From the NCBI GenBank assembly GCA_002633025.1, contig NMRB01000481.1, forward strand, positions 50,548 through 114,547: a stretch of DNA of 64,000 bases, read 5' to 3'. Positions 44,643 to 54,758 of this stretch are shown piece after piece (the stretch's first letter is position 1; each line of letters opens with the position of its first letter). Source of the DNA: Notospermus geniculatus (lineage: Eukaryota; Nemertea; Pilidiophora; Heteronemertea; Lineidae). The translations under genes and the position numbers were made by a program. A model generated the notes under the pieces. The model saw nothing but the letters and a program-made list of their open reading frames with translations. It did not search any database and was not told the origin of the DNA.

Positions 44643-45142
44643 GACTTTATCAGCAATACTTGTGTTTTATTGTCGATATTCTAAATCAGAATCAAAATGA
44701 CAATATGACGTTGCTGATGAGGAAACGAATGCCGTTCGTCAACTTATTTATATTTCAGAACCGATTAAGAAGTCAATAACCAGGCAACAACACGTCGAAC
44801 AATGTAGGGGGAATTCGTCAAATCCTGAATGCTATTCCTCAACGAACGGGGATTTGTAGAGATTTCTTCATAAATAATAAATAGCGTGTCCATAGGAACA
44901 CGGATTTTGAAATGTAAAATGTTTGTGTTCTTCCATTATCAAGACGCAGTTTATTCTGAAGTGAAATAGCTTTTGAATATTTAATGTGCTCAAGTCTTTT
45001 TATGGTTATTCCTCTTCGATTCACTGCTGTCTCGTGACTAAAGAATGTTTAAAATCATAAACTTGAGTAGCCTATTATGGTTTGAGAATGGTGACAACGG
45101 TAATGGTGCGATGGAAATTTCTCTATGAATTTTTTATTTACC
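44514..45142. repeat. Widely spaced inverted repeat
   Basis: The block tagagaaatttccatcgcac, cattaccgttgtcaccattc, tcaaaccataatactcaa at 44514-44612 is complemented at about 45061-45142. The 450 bp between show no gene. In the left arm the accataatactcaa segment is doubled. Confidence 0.7.
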
Positions 45143-45152
45143 AACTTATTAT

Positions 45153-45195
45153 GGCTGGTATTCATAAAAGTAAGCAAATGCTTTTACTTAAAGCC
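45153..45195. repeat. Left half of an attcataaa foldback element
   Basis: ggctggtattcataaaagta then agcaaatgcttttacttaaa matches the first arm of 37933-38053. No second arm follows. Confidence 0.6.
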
Positions 45196-45285
45196 TCACT
45201 GTATTGAATTCTTGGGGGACTTGGATTTCTTTCACACCTGTTAACAAAGGCTTCTAATCAAAAAGGGTTCGCGACTGTGATGCCA

Positions 45286-45417
45286 TTAGAGTTTTCGCAA
45301 AGCCCCCGAAACGCCAATGCGAACGCCAACCCTCTTGTTCGATGTCACGAAGCACCGAAAAATAGGATAGAGTCGTTCGCGTCGGCGTTTCGGGGGCTTG
45401 ACGAAAACACTCTATTG
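45286..45417. repeat. MITE, agagttttcgcaaagcccc family
   Basis: The ends are tagagttttcgcaaagcccc and ggcgtttcgggggcttgacg then aaaacactcta. The interior tcgatgtcacgaagcacc corresponds to the copy at 31860-31987. Confidence 0.8.
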
Positions 45418-46913
45418 TTGACCGGCGTGTCCGTATACCCGTCTTACCTGTAAGTAATCGCAGCCTGATGGATCTTGAATCCCGCGGGGTTACATTGATG
45501 TGAAGCCTCGGGAGAAGTCATTAGTCCGCTACACAGTATGAGAATCATTTCCCCTGTGACATGTGTGACCAGACAGGAGCAGACTCCAGTCAAGGTTCGC
45601 CAATGTTTCCATGCAAAACCTCCCAGGTTTGCCCTGGTGGCTTCTCTCCAGATGGTTCGGCTCTGATTGTCTGTCCAACCACTCCGTGGTGATAATGTCT
45701 CACCTAGCAGTCTCGGTGTCCGCAGTCTTAACGCGTCAGGCAGAACGGACGGTGGGCTAAACACCTGCTGACCGCTGCTCGTCCCTCATTATTTCACCTA
45801 AGGGGTATAATGGCTGGAACAATACTGTATTTCCATCCACCTTACAACAGAAAGGTAAAGTATGATTCACCCTTCAACATGGGCAAAGTGCCAAGCTTGG
45901 AAATGTGCACAGGTCACAGTGGTAAATAATCCACGTTGCAGTTACCTAATGATGTTAGGGTAACTTGGTTCGCTTTCCATGAGGCTATAGCAAATCCAAG
46001 GTTGTGTTCAGTCAACTGGTAAATACTGTGGCTTGTGGTATAATCATTGTGTTCACTTGGTGTCTGTTGCACAGACCTGGCACTTTGCCCATCGTACTAT
46101 ACCCAGTGTGTAATTTTCTCCACTTATAAGTTGCCCATAGAGAGCCAACTCGCGCAAGATAAGAAAACTCGCCCCTGGATACAGGCGTCTTTAATTCTAT
46201 TGAATGATTCAGTACACCCTCGTTTTCTAAAATGCAATTTAGAGACGTCATACGAAGATGTTTTCCTGTCAGAAATATCATTAGGTTGATTTCCACGACG
46301 TCCTGTCCACCTGGTGCCATCCGAATTAGAGCGACTTCAATAAAGATGGAAAAAGATTACAAATGGGCGATTAAAACAGTCTTTATGAGAATGATGTTAC
46401 ATGAGACGAAATAAAACGAAAGTCGTAGGTGTGATGTACGTGATAAAGGTTCTTAACTGTGTGACGATTTTAATGGAAATAGCACCAAAAGTAAACTACA
46501 AATGGACTACTTAGCCAAGAGACTGATGTGAGAGATTAGGAAGAGGTCACTCACAGGACCAGATTTATCTAAAATGATTGACGACAGAGACGTTCTCAGT
46601 GGAGCGGAATGGAAATTCCAAGATGGCTACCTGGCGGCCATATTGGATTGGTAGTCAGCACGCAACAACAATCGTTAGGGTTTCTCCCTTGACACATTTC
46701 ACAAAGCCACTAAAATGTGAAGGTTTTCAAGCTTTGGAGCAGAAACCAAAAACAAAGATGGCTACCTGGCGGCCATACTGGAGGTCGGAGCACAAACATT
46801 TTCCCCTCTAATACGTGGTCTACAGTTCCCGAAATTTGGTAGTGATACATAACTTGAAATCAAACATTGGGTCATATCAAAAATTCGTAAGCTTGCCTTA
46901 TAAATTTTTCGTC

Positions 46914-47035
46914 ATATGAATACCGGGTACTCTAGTAAATGCTTTCACTTGAATTTTGCAATGCAAATGCACTAGGCTATGCTGTACAAATCTGAAGTAA
47001 AAGCGTTTGGTATTCTTTATTCATAATATGACCCA
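46914..47035. repeat. Foldback element, attcataaa family
   Basis: catatgaataccgggtac and tagtaaatgctttcactt pair with ctgaagtaaaagcgtttggt and ttattcataatatg. It is an inverted relative of 37933-38053. Confidence 0.7.
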
Positions 47036-47601
47036 TTGGCTAGATAGAGAAACGGATAAGATAAGAAAACAAACAATTAAAGGCTACCGGTAGTTTCCTC
47101 TACAAACAAAGGTGATTGATATAATAACGTGATTTCCTCCATTACCAAGTGCAGCCCGATTAGATCAACCGACTAATTTGACAACAAAGATAGGACTTTA
47201 AATGGATTAGAAACCATAGACACCGCCAGAGGCGAAACACTAACATGACTAAGTGCTAATGTCTTCCGATTAGCCAATGATGAACATCCATTTATTCTCC
47301 TAAATTACATGTTACCCCATCCCTCTCCCGTCCAATATTTTCCACCTCATTTGTACAATTTATTTCAGGCAAGTTCTTAAAAGGCAATTCACATTATTTT
47401 ATTCTTGAATCAAACACACTTCGACGATACCTCGGTGTACGCATCCTCAGAATCTCAGTTCACTTACGGTCGTACCCTCCCTCAACGTAGCTGCGAAAGG
47501 AGCGAGCGGGAAGCCCTGGGATTCTCAGGGTGTGGTGTACGATTCACACTTTAATGTCTCTAAATAACGATAAGATCAACGCAAAATCCTACTTGAAAGG
47601 A

Positions 47602-47850
47602 TATTAGAGCGTTTTCGCGAAGCCCCCGAATAGCCAAAGCGAACGCCATCCCACTGCTCGATGCCGCGAGGAGAGCACCCAACAAAGCATACGGTATATA
47701 CGTTCGCTTTGGAGTTTCTTGAATTTGCGAAAGGTCTATAGAGTTTCCGCGAAGCTTTGAAACGTACAAGCGAACGCCATATCCCCTCGTCGATGCAACG
47801 AAGAGATACGTTCGCGTTCGGTGTTTGGTGGACTTCGCGAAAATTCTGGA
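47602..47850. repeat. Two adjacent decayed MITEs, agagttttcgcaaagcccc family
   Basis: One copy starts tagagcgttttcgcgaagcc at about 47605 and a second starts tagagtttccgcgaagcttt at about 47738. Both have gaacgccat, a cgatgc...cgaagaga block and a gttcgc...ttcgcgaaa end. They lie within 400 bp of the 3' end of the MS4A-like gene. Confidence 0.65.
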
Positions 47851-47973
47851 GGGTTTTTCGGCCTTCCGACGTCGTCCGTCATCTCCGCTCGTTCAATCGG
47901 CTGTTCCAGGTTGATGATGGCAAACGACGTCGTTGATGGACGCAAAACCCGCCTTCAAAATGAGCATTAATTC

Positions 47974-50200
47974 CTAGTCAATGGACAGGAAGGGGACCTG
48001 AGATTCATATTCCCCTCCGGGTACGACGGCTGAGTTATCTCTGTCATCATCATCACCCTGGTCGCCACCTCCACAGCACTTGCAGATCACTCGACTTCCG
48101 ATAACCACCAAAGCGACACACACACATATGGTGAATATCGAATTGAAAAGAAGGACCACGTGTATCCAGTAGATTATCTGAAAAAGAACAAGATTTAGTA
48201 CATTATAAAATCAGATGTAAAATTTCAAGATTTCTGGCATAAGATACAAGGCCAATTCATGACATCCTCATCCTTTTGCCTATATTCAGTTATTTGGGCC
48301 TACTAAACCTCCTACGCATGCCTAAACTCCCTACGCAGTTGTGTACCGCGCCCCCTTCGGTTTACCCGCTCTCCACAACTGCTTAACTTCGTAATATTCG
48401 CCGCGTTTGTTCAACAGATGGCGCTGAGCGAGTCGACCAATGAGAGCACCGCGCAACCGGTAACCAAGCTGGCCTGAGACACTTTTTCATTGGCCGAGCG
48501 ATTCGTAGCCATTGTAGCACAAGAACATCCGTTGCCCACGGGCCAAAAGAGTTCTGAAAGCAGCATGCTGATAGGCTGTAAAACTCGCGCCAGGCCCTGA
48601 CGCCATCTGTTGACCAAACGCAGCGACTTCCACGAAGTAAAGCAGTTGTGGAGAGCGAGTAAACCGAAGGGGGCGCGACTTACAACTGCGTAGGTAGGGA
48701 GTTTAACGCATGCCCAGCTTGCGTGAGTTCTATAGAATATTCTATTAAATCTGCAATGCAATGTGGGGCCTACGGTCACATGTCTTCTCAGTCGCGTTAG
48801 GGGATTATCCTATACATGTATTCAGTTATTTGGGCCTACTCAACCTTTTGCGCATGCCCAGTTGGCGTCAGTTCTACAGAATATTTTATTGGATCTGCTA
48901 TACAGAGTGGGGCCTACGGTCACATTCTCAGCGGCGTTAGGGAATGTCATCCTCCGTATTCAAGGAGACGCGACAAATACCCAATCCTGACACCGGTGAA
49001 TAATGATTAGCCTAGCCTCCGATAAGCTGATAGCTAACTCTGATAGTATTCAGTCATGGAGTTCTTGTCATCATAGATCGTCGACAGCTTGCATCACCAT
49101 CGGCGTGAAATCATCCAACAATTCATCCCGCCAATTCATCTTCTACAGACATTCCGCGACCACCTATCGTCCATGTCTGCGATCATTGAAATCGCTGTGG
49201 TTTAGGCCTACACATCATTGTAACATTGTCTAACGCGGTTGATTTCATATGAATCCCCAGACTAATACGCATTTACTGCGATCCTACCCTTACCGGTGAT
49301 TCGGATGGTCTTGGCCCGAGCGTCAATTCGGAGAGACCCACTCCTATCCCCAGGTCAAACAATCTCAGTAGCACCTGTAAACAGAGTAGGCCTAGAAGTC
49401 AAGTACAGGAAAGTCAAAGGCAGACATTTCACGATGCCAATAGGAGCAGTCAGCCGCGCATATTGCTAACAGATGGCAGCACAGTCTTAGCGGACCAAAT
49501 GTACAGGAAATCTATTATGATCGCTGCTCGATCGATAATGACTGGGTCCGCCAGATGCATTGAATTGGGCCCTAGTGACACCTAGTGGTCAACTCGCTGA
49601 CAGCTCCTATTAAAGAACTGCAACGTACATCGACAGAAATTCACCGATTAGTGTTCTTTTCATGTCCTTACCGCCTACAGATATCAAACGCTGTTCAAAT
49701 GAAAGATCTTTCCTACTTAATCTGTGACTCCAGAGAGATTACGTTTGAGACTGACGAGGGAGTAGGTTCATAGTTGCCTTCCTCCAAATTTTCAAAGAAA
49801 ACGAATAAAATCTTCCGTTTACCTGAGCGGCAACCAAATTGAGAGCGATACAGGACATAACTAGGGCTCCAAGCGTCACCACTTGTGTACTCTGCACCTT
49901 GAAAGCCCCGATTGCCGCCAAGATTCCAGTGGTCAAATATATCAAGTAAGCGATCATGAACTCGGGATAAACGGTATCGACTATGGTAAGCGTGATAAAG
50001 GCTGCCAAGTTAATGACGGCCGAGATAATGATCATGACACCAGGAGCCTTCGCCTTCCGGATGGTCCAGTCTGTTCGGCCGGTGGCTGTGGGGCGGTTCA
50101 ACTCGACATCGACCTGCACCTCTGATTCCAATGGGGAGTAGGCCTTCTTGCTCTGCTTCGGATGCAGCGGGGTGAAGACCTGTCCACTCCTCTTCTCCAT
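47974..50200 (-). CDS. MS4A/CD20-like four-transmembrane protein
   Basis: Two minus-strand exons are clear. Exon A, 50200-49823 (phase 0 exit at CTCAG/gtaaac), starts at an ATG in an ideal context (accaccATGG). It encodes an N-terminal cytosolic segment of about 50 residues and three hydrophobic helices: GVMIIISAVINLAAFITLTI, FMIAYLIYLTTGILAAIGAF and VVTLGALVMSCIALNLVAAQ. Exon B, 48180-47974 (acceptor tttttcag), carries a fourth helix (VVLLFNSIFTICVCVALVVI), a cysteine-rich end CKCCGGG and an acidic tail ending VPFLSID. Helix order and the Cys cluster after TM4 match the MS4A/CD20 family of plasma-membrane proteins. Direct joining would leave almost no loop between TM3 and TM4, so a loop exon of in-frame length is probably missing between 48181 and 49822; I could not find it. 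A tetraspanin is less likely because no CCG loop is seen. Confidence 0.6.
48323..48705. mobile_element. Inverted-repeat element with 9 bp target duplication
   Basis: The 383 bp element begins taaactccctacgcagttgt and ends gtaggtagggagttta. Arms are about 62 nt and include ccttcggtttacccgctctc against its complement. It is flanked by identical acgcatgcc (48314-48322 and 48706-48714). A related site without the insertion is at about 48814-48865 (ttgcgcatgcccag). An inner pair (aacagatggcg / cgccatctgttg) adds structure. A 9 bp duplication fits Mutator- or Merlin-type elements; no transposase is present. Confidence 0.85.
48714..48925. repeat. Direct repeat, about 65 bp, spacing about 146 bp
   Basis: gttctatagaatattctatt...gtggggcctacggtcacat recurs as gttctacagaatattttatt...gtggggcctacggtcacat. 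Before the second copy is attcagttatttgggcctac, which also occurs left of the 383 bp element, so two tandem host units are present and one is interrupted. Confidence 0.75.
49438..49613. repeat. Element with aataggagc ends, shared with the 2.4 kb duplication
   Basis: It begins ccaataggagcagtcagccg and ends gctgacagctcctatta. Its reverse complement matches 11911-12078 and 14302-14478, including gtgtcacta, gcccaattcaatgcat and gcgcggctgactgctcct. Confidence 0.7.
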
Positions 50201-51009
50201 GGTGGTGTCTTCAATAGAAAGACCGCGGTCAAAAATTCTCCTTGACACACAACAGACACCGCTGAAATATCAACTTAATTTTAGTTTACCATATTCTTAG
50301 ACCAAGATTCGGGAACAGAGGGGACACAACCCATAGGTCCAACATTTCCTAAATGATTCATATAGGCCATGGTTTACAAGGAAACCAAAATGGCCCTCGG
50401 CAATGTGCTAAAGCACTGCGAAGGCGCAATAAAAACAGTTGGCCTACATCATGACACAGACATGCATAATGCCATTTACTGCAATGCATGCGAGCTGCAT
50501 TCGGTAGGCCTATTGCTGAAGAGGAAAAAATTATCAACATTTAAATAGTGTTTACTCTTTACTCCCAGCACAACACCCGCAACCAGTTGGTTTATAGGTA
50601 TCCTATGGGGAAGCTAAGCGACACTTATAGATACATGAAAATGTTAAAACGTCAAAGACGTACCTGAATAAGATGAAACCTCAATCAATTCATTGGGAGG
50701 GTTCTATGAAGTTGATACCTATGGCATCTGTCACGTACGCGCGCATTATGCATGCACAGTTCATAACGGATTTAAATTAGAATACCATTTGCTGTACAGA
50801 CAGGTGTAGCCCGCTTGCTTACTGATCATCCATATATGAAAGTATAATGAATGAACTGAAGTTTAAATAAGTACCCGGTACTGAGAACGAGTTTCTGAAT
50901 CAGGACTACAGACATCGTGCTAAAAGTCACGAGTGAAAAATACGGGTTCGTTCGCCAAGCATTAGTTTGCACAAACAGCCATTTCCTCGTCGACAACTGC
51001 TTTTAGAGA

Positions 51010-51175
51010 ATAGGGAGATTTCGCAAAGCCCCCAAAACGCCGGGGGCTTAGCGAAAACTCTATAATTTTCGAAAAGCCCCCGAAACGCCAACGCGAACGT
51101 CTCGTCATTATTTGTTCAGTGTTCTCTTTGTGCCATCGACCAAATTGACCTTCGCGTTAGGGGGCTTAATTTGCA
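51010..51175. repeat. Rearranged MITE ends, agagttttcgcaaagcccc family
   Basis: gagatttcgcaaagccccca then aaacgccgggggcttagcg forms a near-complete mini-palindrome with gaaaactct. A second terminus follows at once, tttcgaaaagcccccgaaac gccaacgcgaacg, and a partial complement (ttcgcgttagggggctt) closes at about 51171. Confidence 0.65.
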
Positions 51176-51700
51176 TTGCGAAATTATCGCAACGTCAGGC
51201 CATAAGTTGTCTTGGAAGAGATCACAAATTATCGAATTGCGGGAGGAGGCAGCGATGGGGATGGGTTACCGCCGTCATTTGGGGTTTGCATCTACTAACT
51301 ACGGGAGAATTGGTTAACATGAATGATTTAAGAACATTTATCTTTAAAAGAAGTAAATCCATGTAGAGTAGGCTATACAACGAAAGCTTGCACGGTCATA
51401 ACTCGTGTCCCGTCACCAGGAGACCCCTTATCGGACAGGCACTCGCGACGGTCGCCCTAAAAGAGCCACACAGAAAATGAACAACGCCATCTGGTTTCCC
51501 GGTGTTCACCTCCTCCTAGGAGAATATCATGATCAACAATCACTGATTTTAACGACCAACACTGCCATTGGTCAGGAAGAGATCTGGTTTTCAAGCAAAA
51601 ATAATCAACCTGATAAATATGAATAATTCAAGGAATATGCTAGTTTTGAGCGAAAATCAGCAACGGCAGAAATAACATAAATCATTCAAGAATTTGCTGT

Positions 51701-51706
51701 TTTATT
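51701..51706 (-). terminator. SMCR8: Polyadenylation signal of SMCR8
   Basis: AATAAA on the minus strand (tttatt on plus) lies about 127 bp after the SMCR8 stop at 51833, a normal distance. It supports the choice of terminal exon. Confidence 0.55.
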
Positions 51707-51832
51707 TCACTAATATATTGCAGCCTCTCCCATTGAGATTTGATTATAGGAATGATCAAAAGTGAATTCGTTGTGGACATCTTTTCAAGATGGAATCAAT
51801 TCAGGACTTGAAAACATTGGTTTGGCGGTAAT

Positions 51833-54758
51833 CTAATCTGACAGAAGGTGCAGGTTTATCTGAAACAGAGACAAAAACATCATTAACTCAATCAATTTCT
51901 TGTGATAAGGGTTCCATAAAACGCAAAAGTGAAAAGTTGGCACCTCATCAAAATTGCAGTGAAGGATCAAATTGTGAAGACTGCTCATGAATTTCTTGGA
52001 GATGCTGAAGAAACCAGGGATTGGAGGATGAACTGAGCCTCCTTCCAATATCAATATTTTGTTGAACTTGGGAAAAAAACTAAACCATGGTCCGATTCAT
52101 TGGATCCAACCTGTGATCTTCATGTTTGAATTCAGAAAACAACATAAATCTAAGGAATATGCGAAGAAATGAAATTGCCACCCACCTGGAAGTCCTGTCA
52201 TTTTGTCTGTGTAAAATTCATCCGACTGTTGCATCTGGATAATCTCAGCAAAATACTGAAAATCAAGAATACATCCGCTTCAGTTACGTTAGCTGGCAAA
52301 AACAGTGTAATTTTGAAGTGAGACATTGAATATAAACTTCGAGAATGTCAGCTCCTTGATGTACTTTTGATAGGATGCAGTCGTTATCAGCCAAAAGGCA
52401 CTCCTCCAGGTGAGATTTTTATTGTGTCAGCTCTTTGAGGGTTTACGTTCAGACCAATGACACAAATGACTACCCAGTTTTCTATGGCAGGGGAGGTACT
52501 GTCCATAGAAAGCCAACCTGTGAACTCTAACGTGAAGAGGCACATGTATAGAGAGTATTATCAGTAACTTACCTTGACTATAGGAATATCACCATTTTCT
52601 ACTCCTAAATCAGTCAAATATTCAACAAGTCGCTTGTCATTTTCTCTGTTCAGGTCATACATCATGATCAATTCGGCAAGGGACTGGCTTCCAAGCGATG
52701 GAACCTGTTCGCTGAAAATAGCCCCATGGAAGAAATACGTATTCAGCAACATCCTTCAATTCAAGGCAAGACATATGCAGCCAAGAATCCTTTCAGTGTG
52801 CAATCCTTTAAACACAGAGGCGGGGTGAGAAGTTAAGTTCAAAAGGGTATCTTCACCAGACAAGCATACCTGCTGTCACTGAGCCCGATCAGAGCCTCCT
52901 TCACCATCCAGTGGTACAGTATGAAAGCCTTTGATGCCAAGAACAGCAGCACCCTGAAAATGTGAGCAATAGACTTTAAGGACATTATGACTCTCGAAGA
53001 AAAATATCACAATTGAACATAATCTCTTCCTGATGACCGTAAAGTGAAGTCATGAAATCACTCAGGCACCCATCCTGAGGTAATCAGTGGTTCTTAGCAG
53101 TCACTCCCTACGTCACTGCAGCAGAGTTTGTGGGTGGTGACATACCGGTACACATAGGAAGCAAGCAATTAGAACCATTGATTGCCAAAGGATGTCGGCC
53201 ATCATCCACCTCAAAATGCAGAATTCTACGATACTTACCCATGAATGAAAGCAAGATATGCCTCATCTGATAAGAACACCTTCTTTTGTTTGAGCACCTT
53301 CCTGAGCACACCTCCCTGAATGGTGTAAATGAATAATGAAATAAACAGTCAGAGTGACCTCAAAAGTGATAAACACTTCAAAACACTATTTTTTTTCATT
53401 TTGCACACATTTTATCAGATTTCAATCAGAACGGACAATTAAAGCCTGAACTGTTTCTGATCTTACCTCATATTCTGGGGAGATGAGGATCTTTTTGTCA
53501 AGATCCAGCATTGTCACATAACGCTACAAAAAAATTATATGTTCATCATCATTATAATTCAGCTCTATGACAGTTTTTGCCCTTTTCCTGTTGAATACAA
53601 TTTAAGATCGATTTATGAACCGAACAGCCACTGAAAACAGTAAATGGAATGCCAAAACTTGACTCCTATGCTCATTGTCAATTCAACCAGAAAGAACTCA
53701 GAATTAATCACTTAGAATCAAACCAGAGAATCCTTGGTCACACATGACAAAACTGGTGTCTCTTCACAATATCATTCTTACAGCCGAAGATCACAATTCC
53801 TTGCTTAGATACGAAGTTCAATATCTCAGCTTCATGCCAAGATCTCGTCATTAATACCTTTATAGATTCTGGGACTAGATATTCTGCAGATTTCTTCTCT
53901 GGCTTGACGAGACCAATCAAAGTCAGCTTTGCAAGGTCTGTGATTTTCAGAGGTTGGTTCTGCGATAGCACCACAGTTTTCCGTCGACTGAAACGACAGA
54001 AATTTACCATGAGGATTCACAAGACGATTTTCATGACATGAAAGTCTGTCAACAGCCACGACAGACATTGCACATTGTCAACATTGCACTGACAGAATTT
54101 AAAGCGAATGGCTCGCGGGGTTTGTTTTGATTTTTGGTGGTACCTCCCATAGAGAGTGAACCTAGTATCCAGGCAAAGCCGTGCTCCAGTCATAGGCAAA
54201 ACCTGTGCAAGTATGCGAGCCTGCACCTGGGGACGAGGTTCCATTAAAAATTTGTTAAAATGGGTTAATGACAGTTTCAAATTCAGTCGGTCAAAATGTA
54301 CATTTTGTACTATTCACATTGATTTCGAAGCGGTAGCTTTTGCAGAATACGCCTCCGAAGTTTGGCTGTCTAATGCATTTCCCACTAAACTAAAATCCTT
54401 CTTTCGCCTTTTTCTCAAAACGGCGCTCGATTTGAGGACATGTCAACAAACAACTGTCAACAAACCCCGCGAGCCATTCGCTTTAAGCTTAGTGCATATC
54501 AGACAGTTTGGCAAAACAGCTGGAATGACAACTCACCTGGAGTAACCAGGCACGAACAAACTCAACGTTGTCAGTGCATCTTTAACATCTTTCTCCGACT
54601 TGCCCATGACCACGACGGGCCGGCCCATCAGCATGGAGGCAAACAAATGATGCGAGTAGCTGTGCGTATTGATGAACTTCAAAATGCCATAACCAGGGGC
54701 GGTGGGTTCAAGGTTGTTCACATGTTCTGCAGGGCTTATCACAGGAATCTTGATTTTT
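51833..54758 (-). CDS. SMCR8: SMCR8 exons 14-21, C-terminal DENN region
   Basis: Exon 14 has YGILKFINTHSYSHHLFASM and LMGRPVVVMGKSEKDVKDAL, matching human ALKFIRQYPFAHPAIYSLLSG and RTLVVLGEDEA. Exon 15 has DLAKLTLIGL; exon 16 has RYVTMLDLDKKILISPEYE, like human RYTSILDLDNKTL. Exons 17-19 cover KKVFLSDEAYLAF, LLFLASKAFILYHW and LVEYLTDLGVENGDIPIVK. Exon 20 is YFAEIIQMQQSDEF (human YLAELLKLHYMQES). Exon 21 (acceptor ggaggctcag) contains CNFDEVPTF, like human RFDYVPSF near the C-terminus, then about 32 further residues absent in human. Its frame is kept (phase 1), but the acceptor tract is weak, so exon 21 is the least certain. Reading on from exon 20 would instead stop after about 29 codons. 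Confidence 0.85.

Larger units (their letters stand above)
26591..47973. other. Repeat-dominated intergenic region
   Basis: Between the 5' end of the receptor gene and the 3' end of the MS4A-like gene lie 21 kb in which I recognise no certain gene. One weak candidate terminal exon is at 38459-38622. The remainder is a patchwork of inverted-repeat elements, many listed separately, and one assembly gap. In 27.3-27.8, 28.0-29.2, 29.7-30.2, 32.8-33.2, 35.7-36.8, 39.4-40.1, 40.3-40.9, 41.5-42.3, 42.5-43.1 and 43.3-44.1 kb I see nothing I can name. Confidence 0.5.
48181..49822. other. Intron(s) of the MS4A-like gene
   Basis: This contains the 9 bp-flanked inverted-repeat element (48323-48705), a duplicated host repeat on its right (48714-48925) and an aataggagc element (49438-49613). 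A missing loop exon is expected but not identified. Confidence 0.5.
50201..51832. other. Intergenic: MS4A-like upstream region and SMCR8 3' flank
   Basis: Just upstream of the MS4A-like ATG there is a possible acceptor (gttgatatttcag), so a separate 5' UTR exon is likely. A decayed pair of agagttttcgcaaagcccc MITE ends lies at 51010-51175. The SMCR8 polyadenylation signal is at 51701-51706. Nothing else is recognisable. Confidence 0.5.

Noticed and set aside
45444-45764. Minus-strand ORF with faint resemblance to a kringle-like module
   Set aside because: Cysteine pattern incomplete, motif words fall in different frames and splice sites are unclear; at most a relic.
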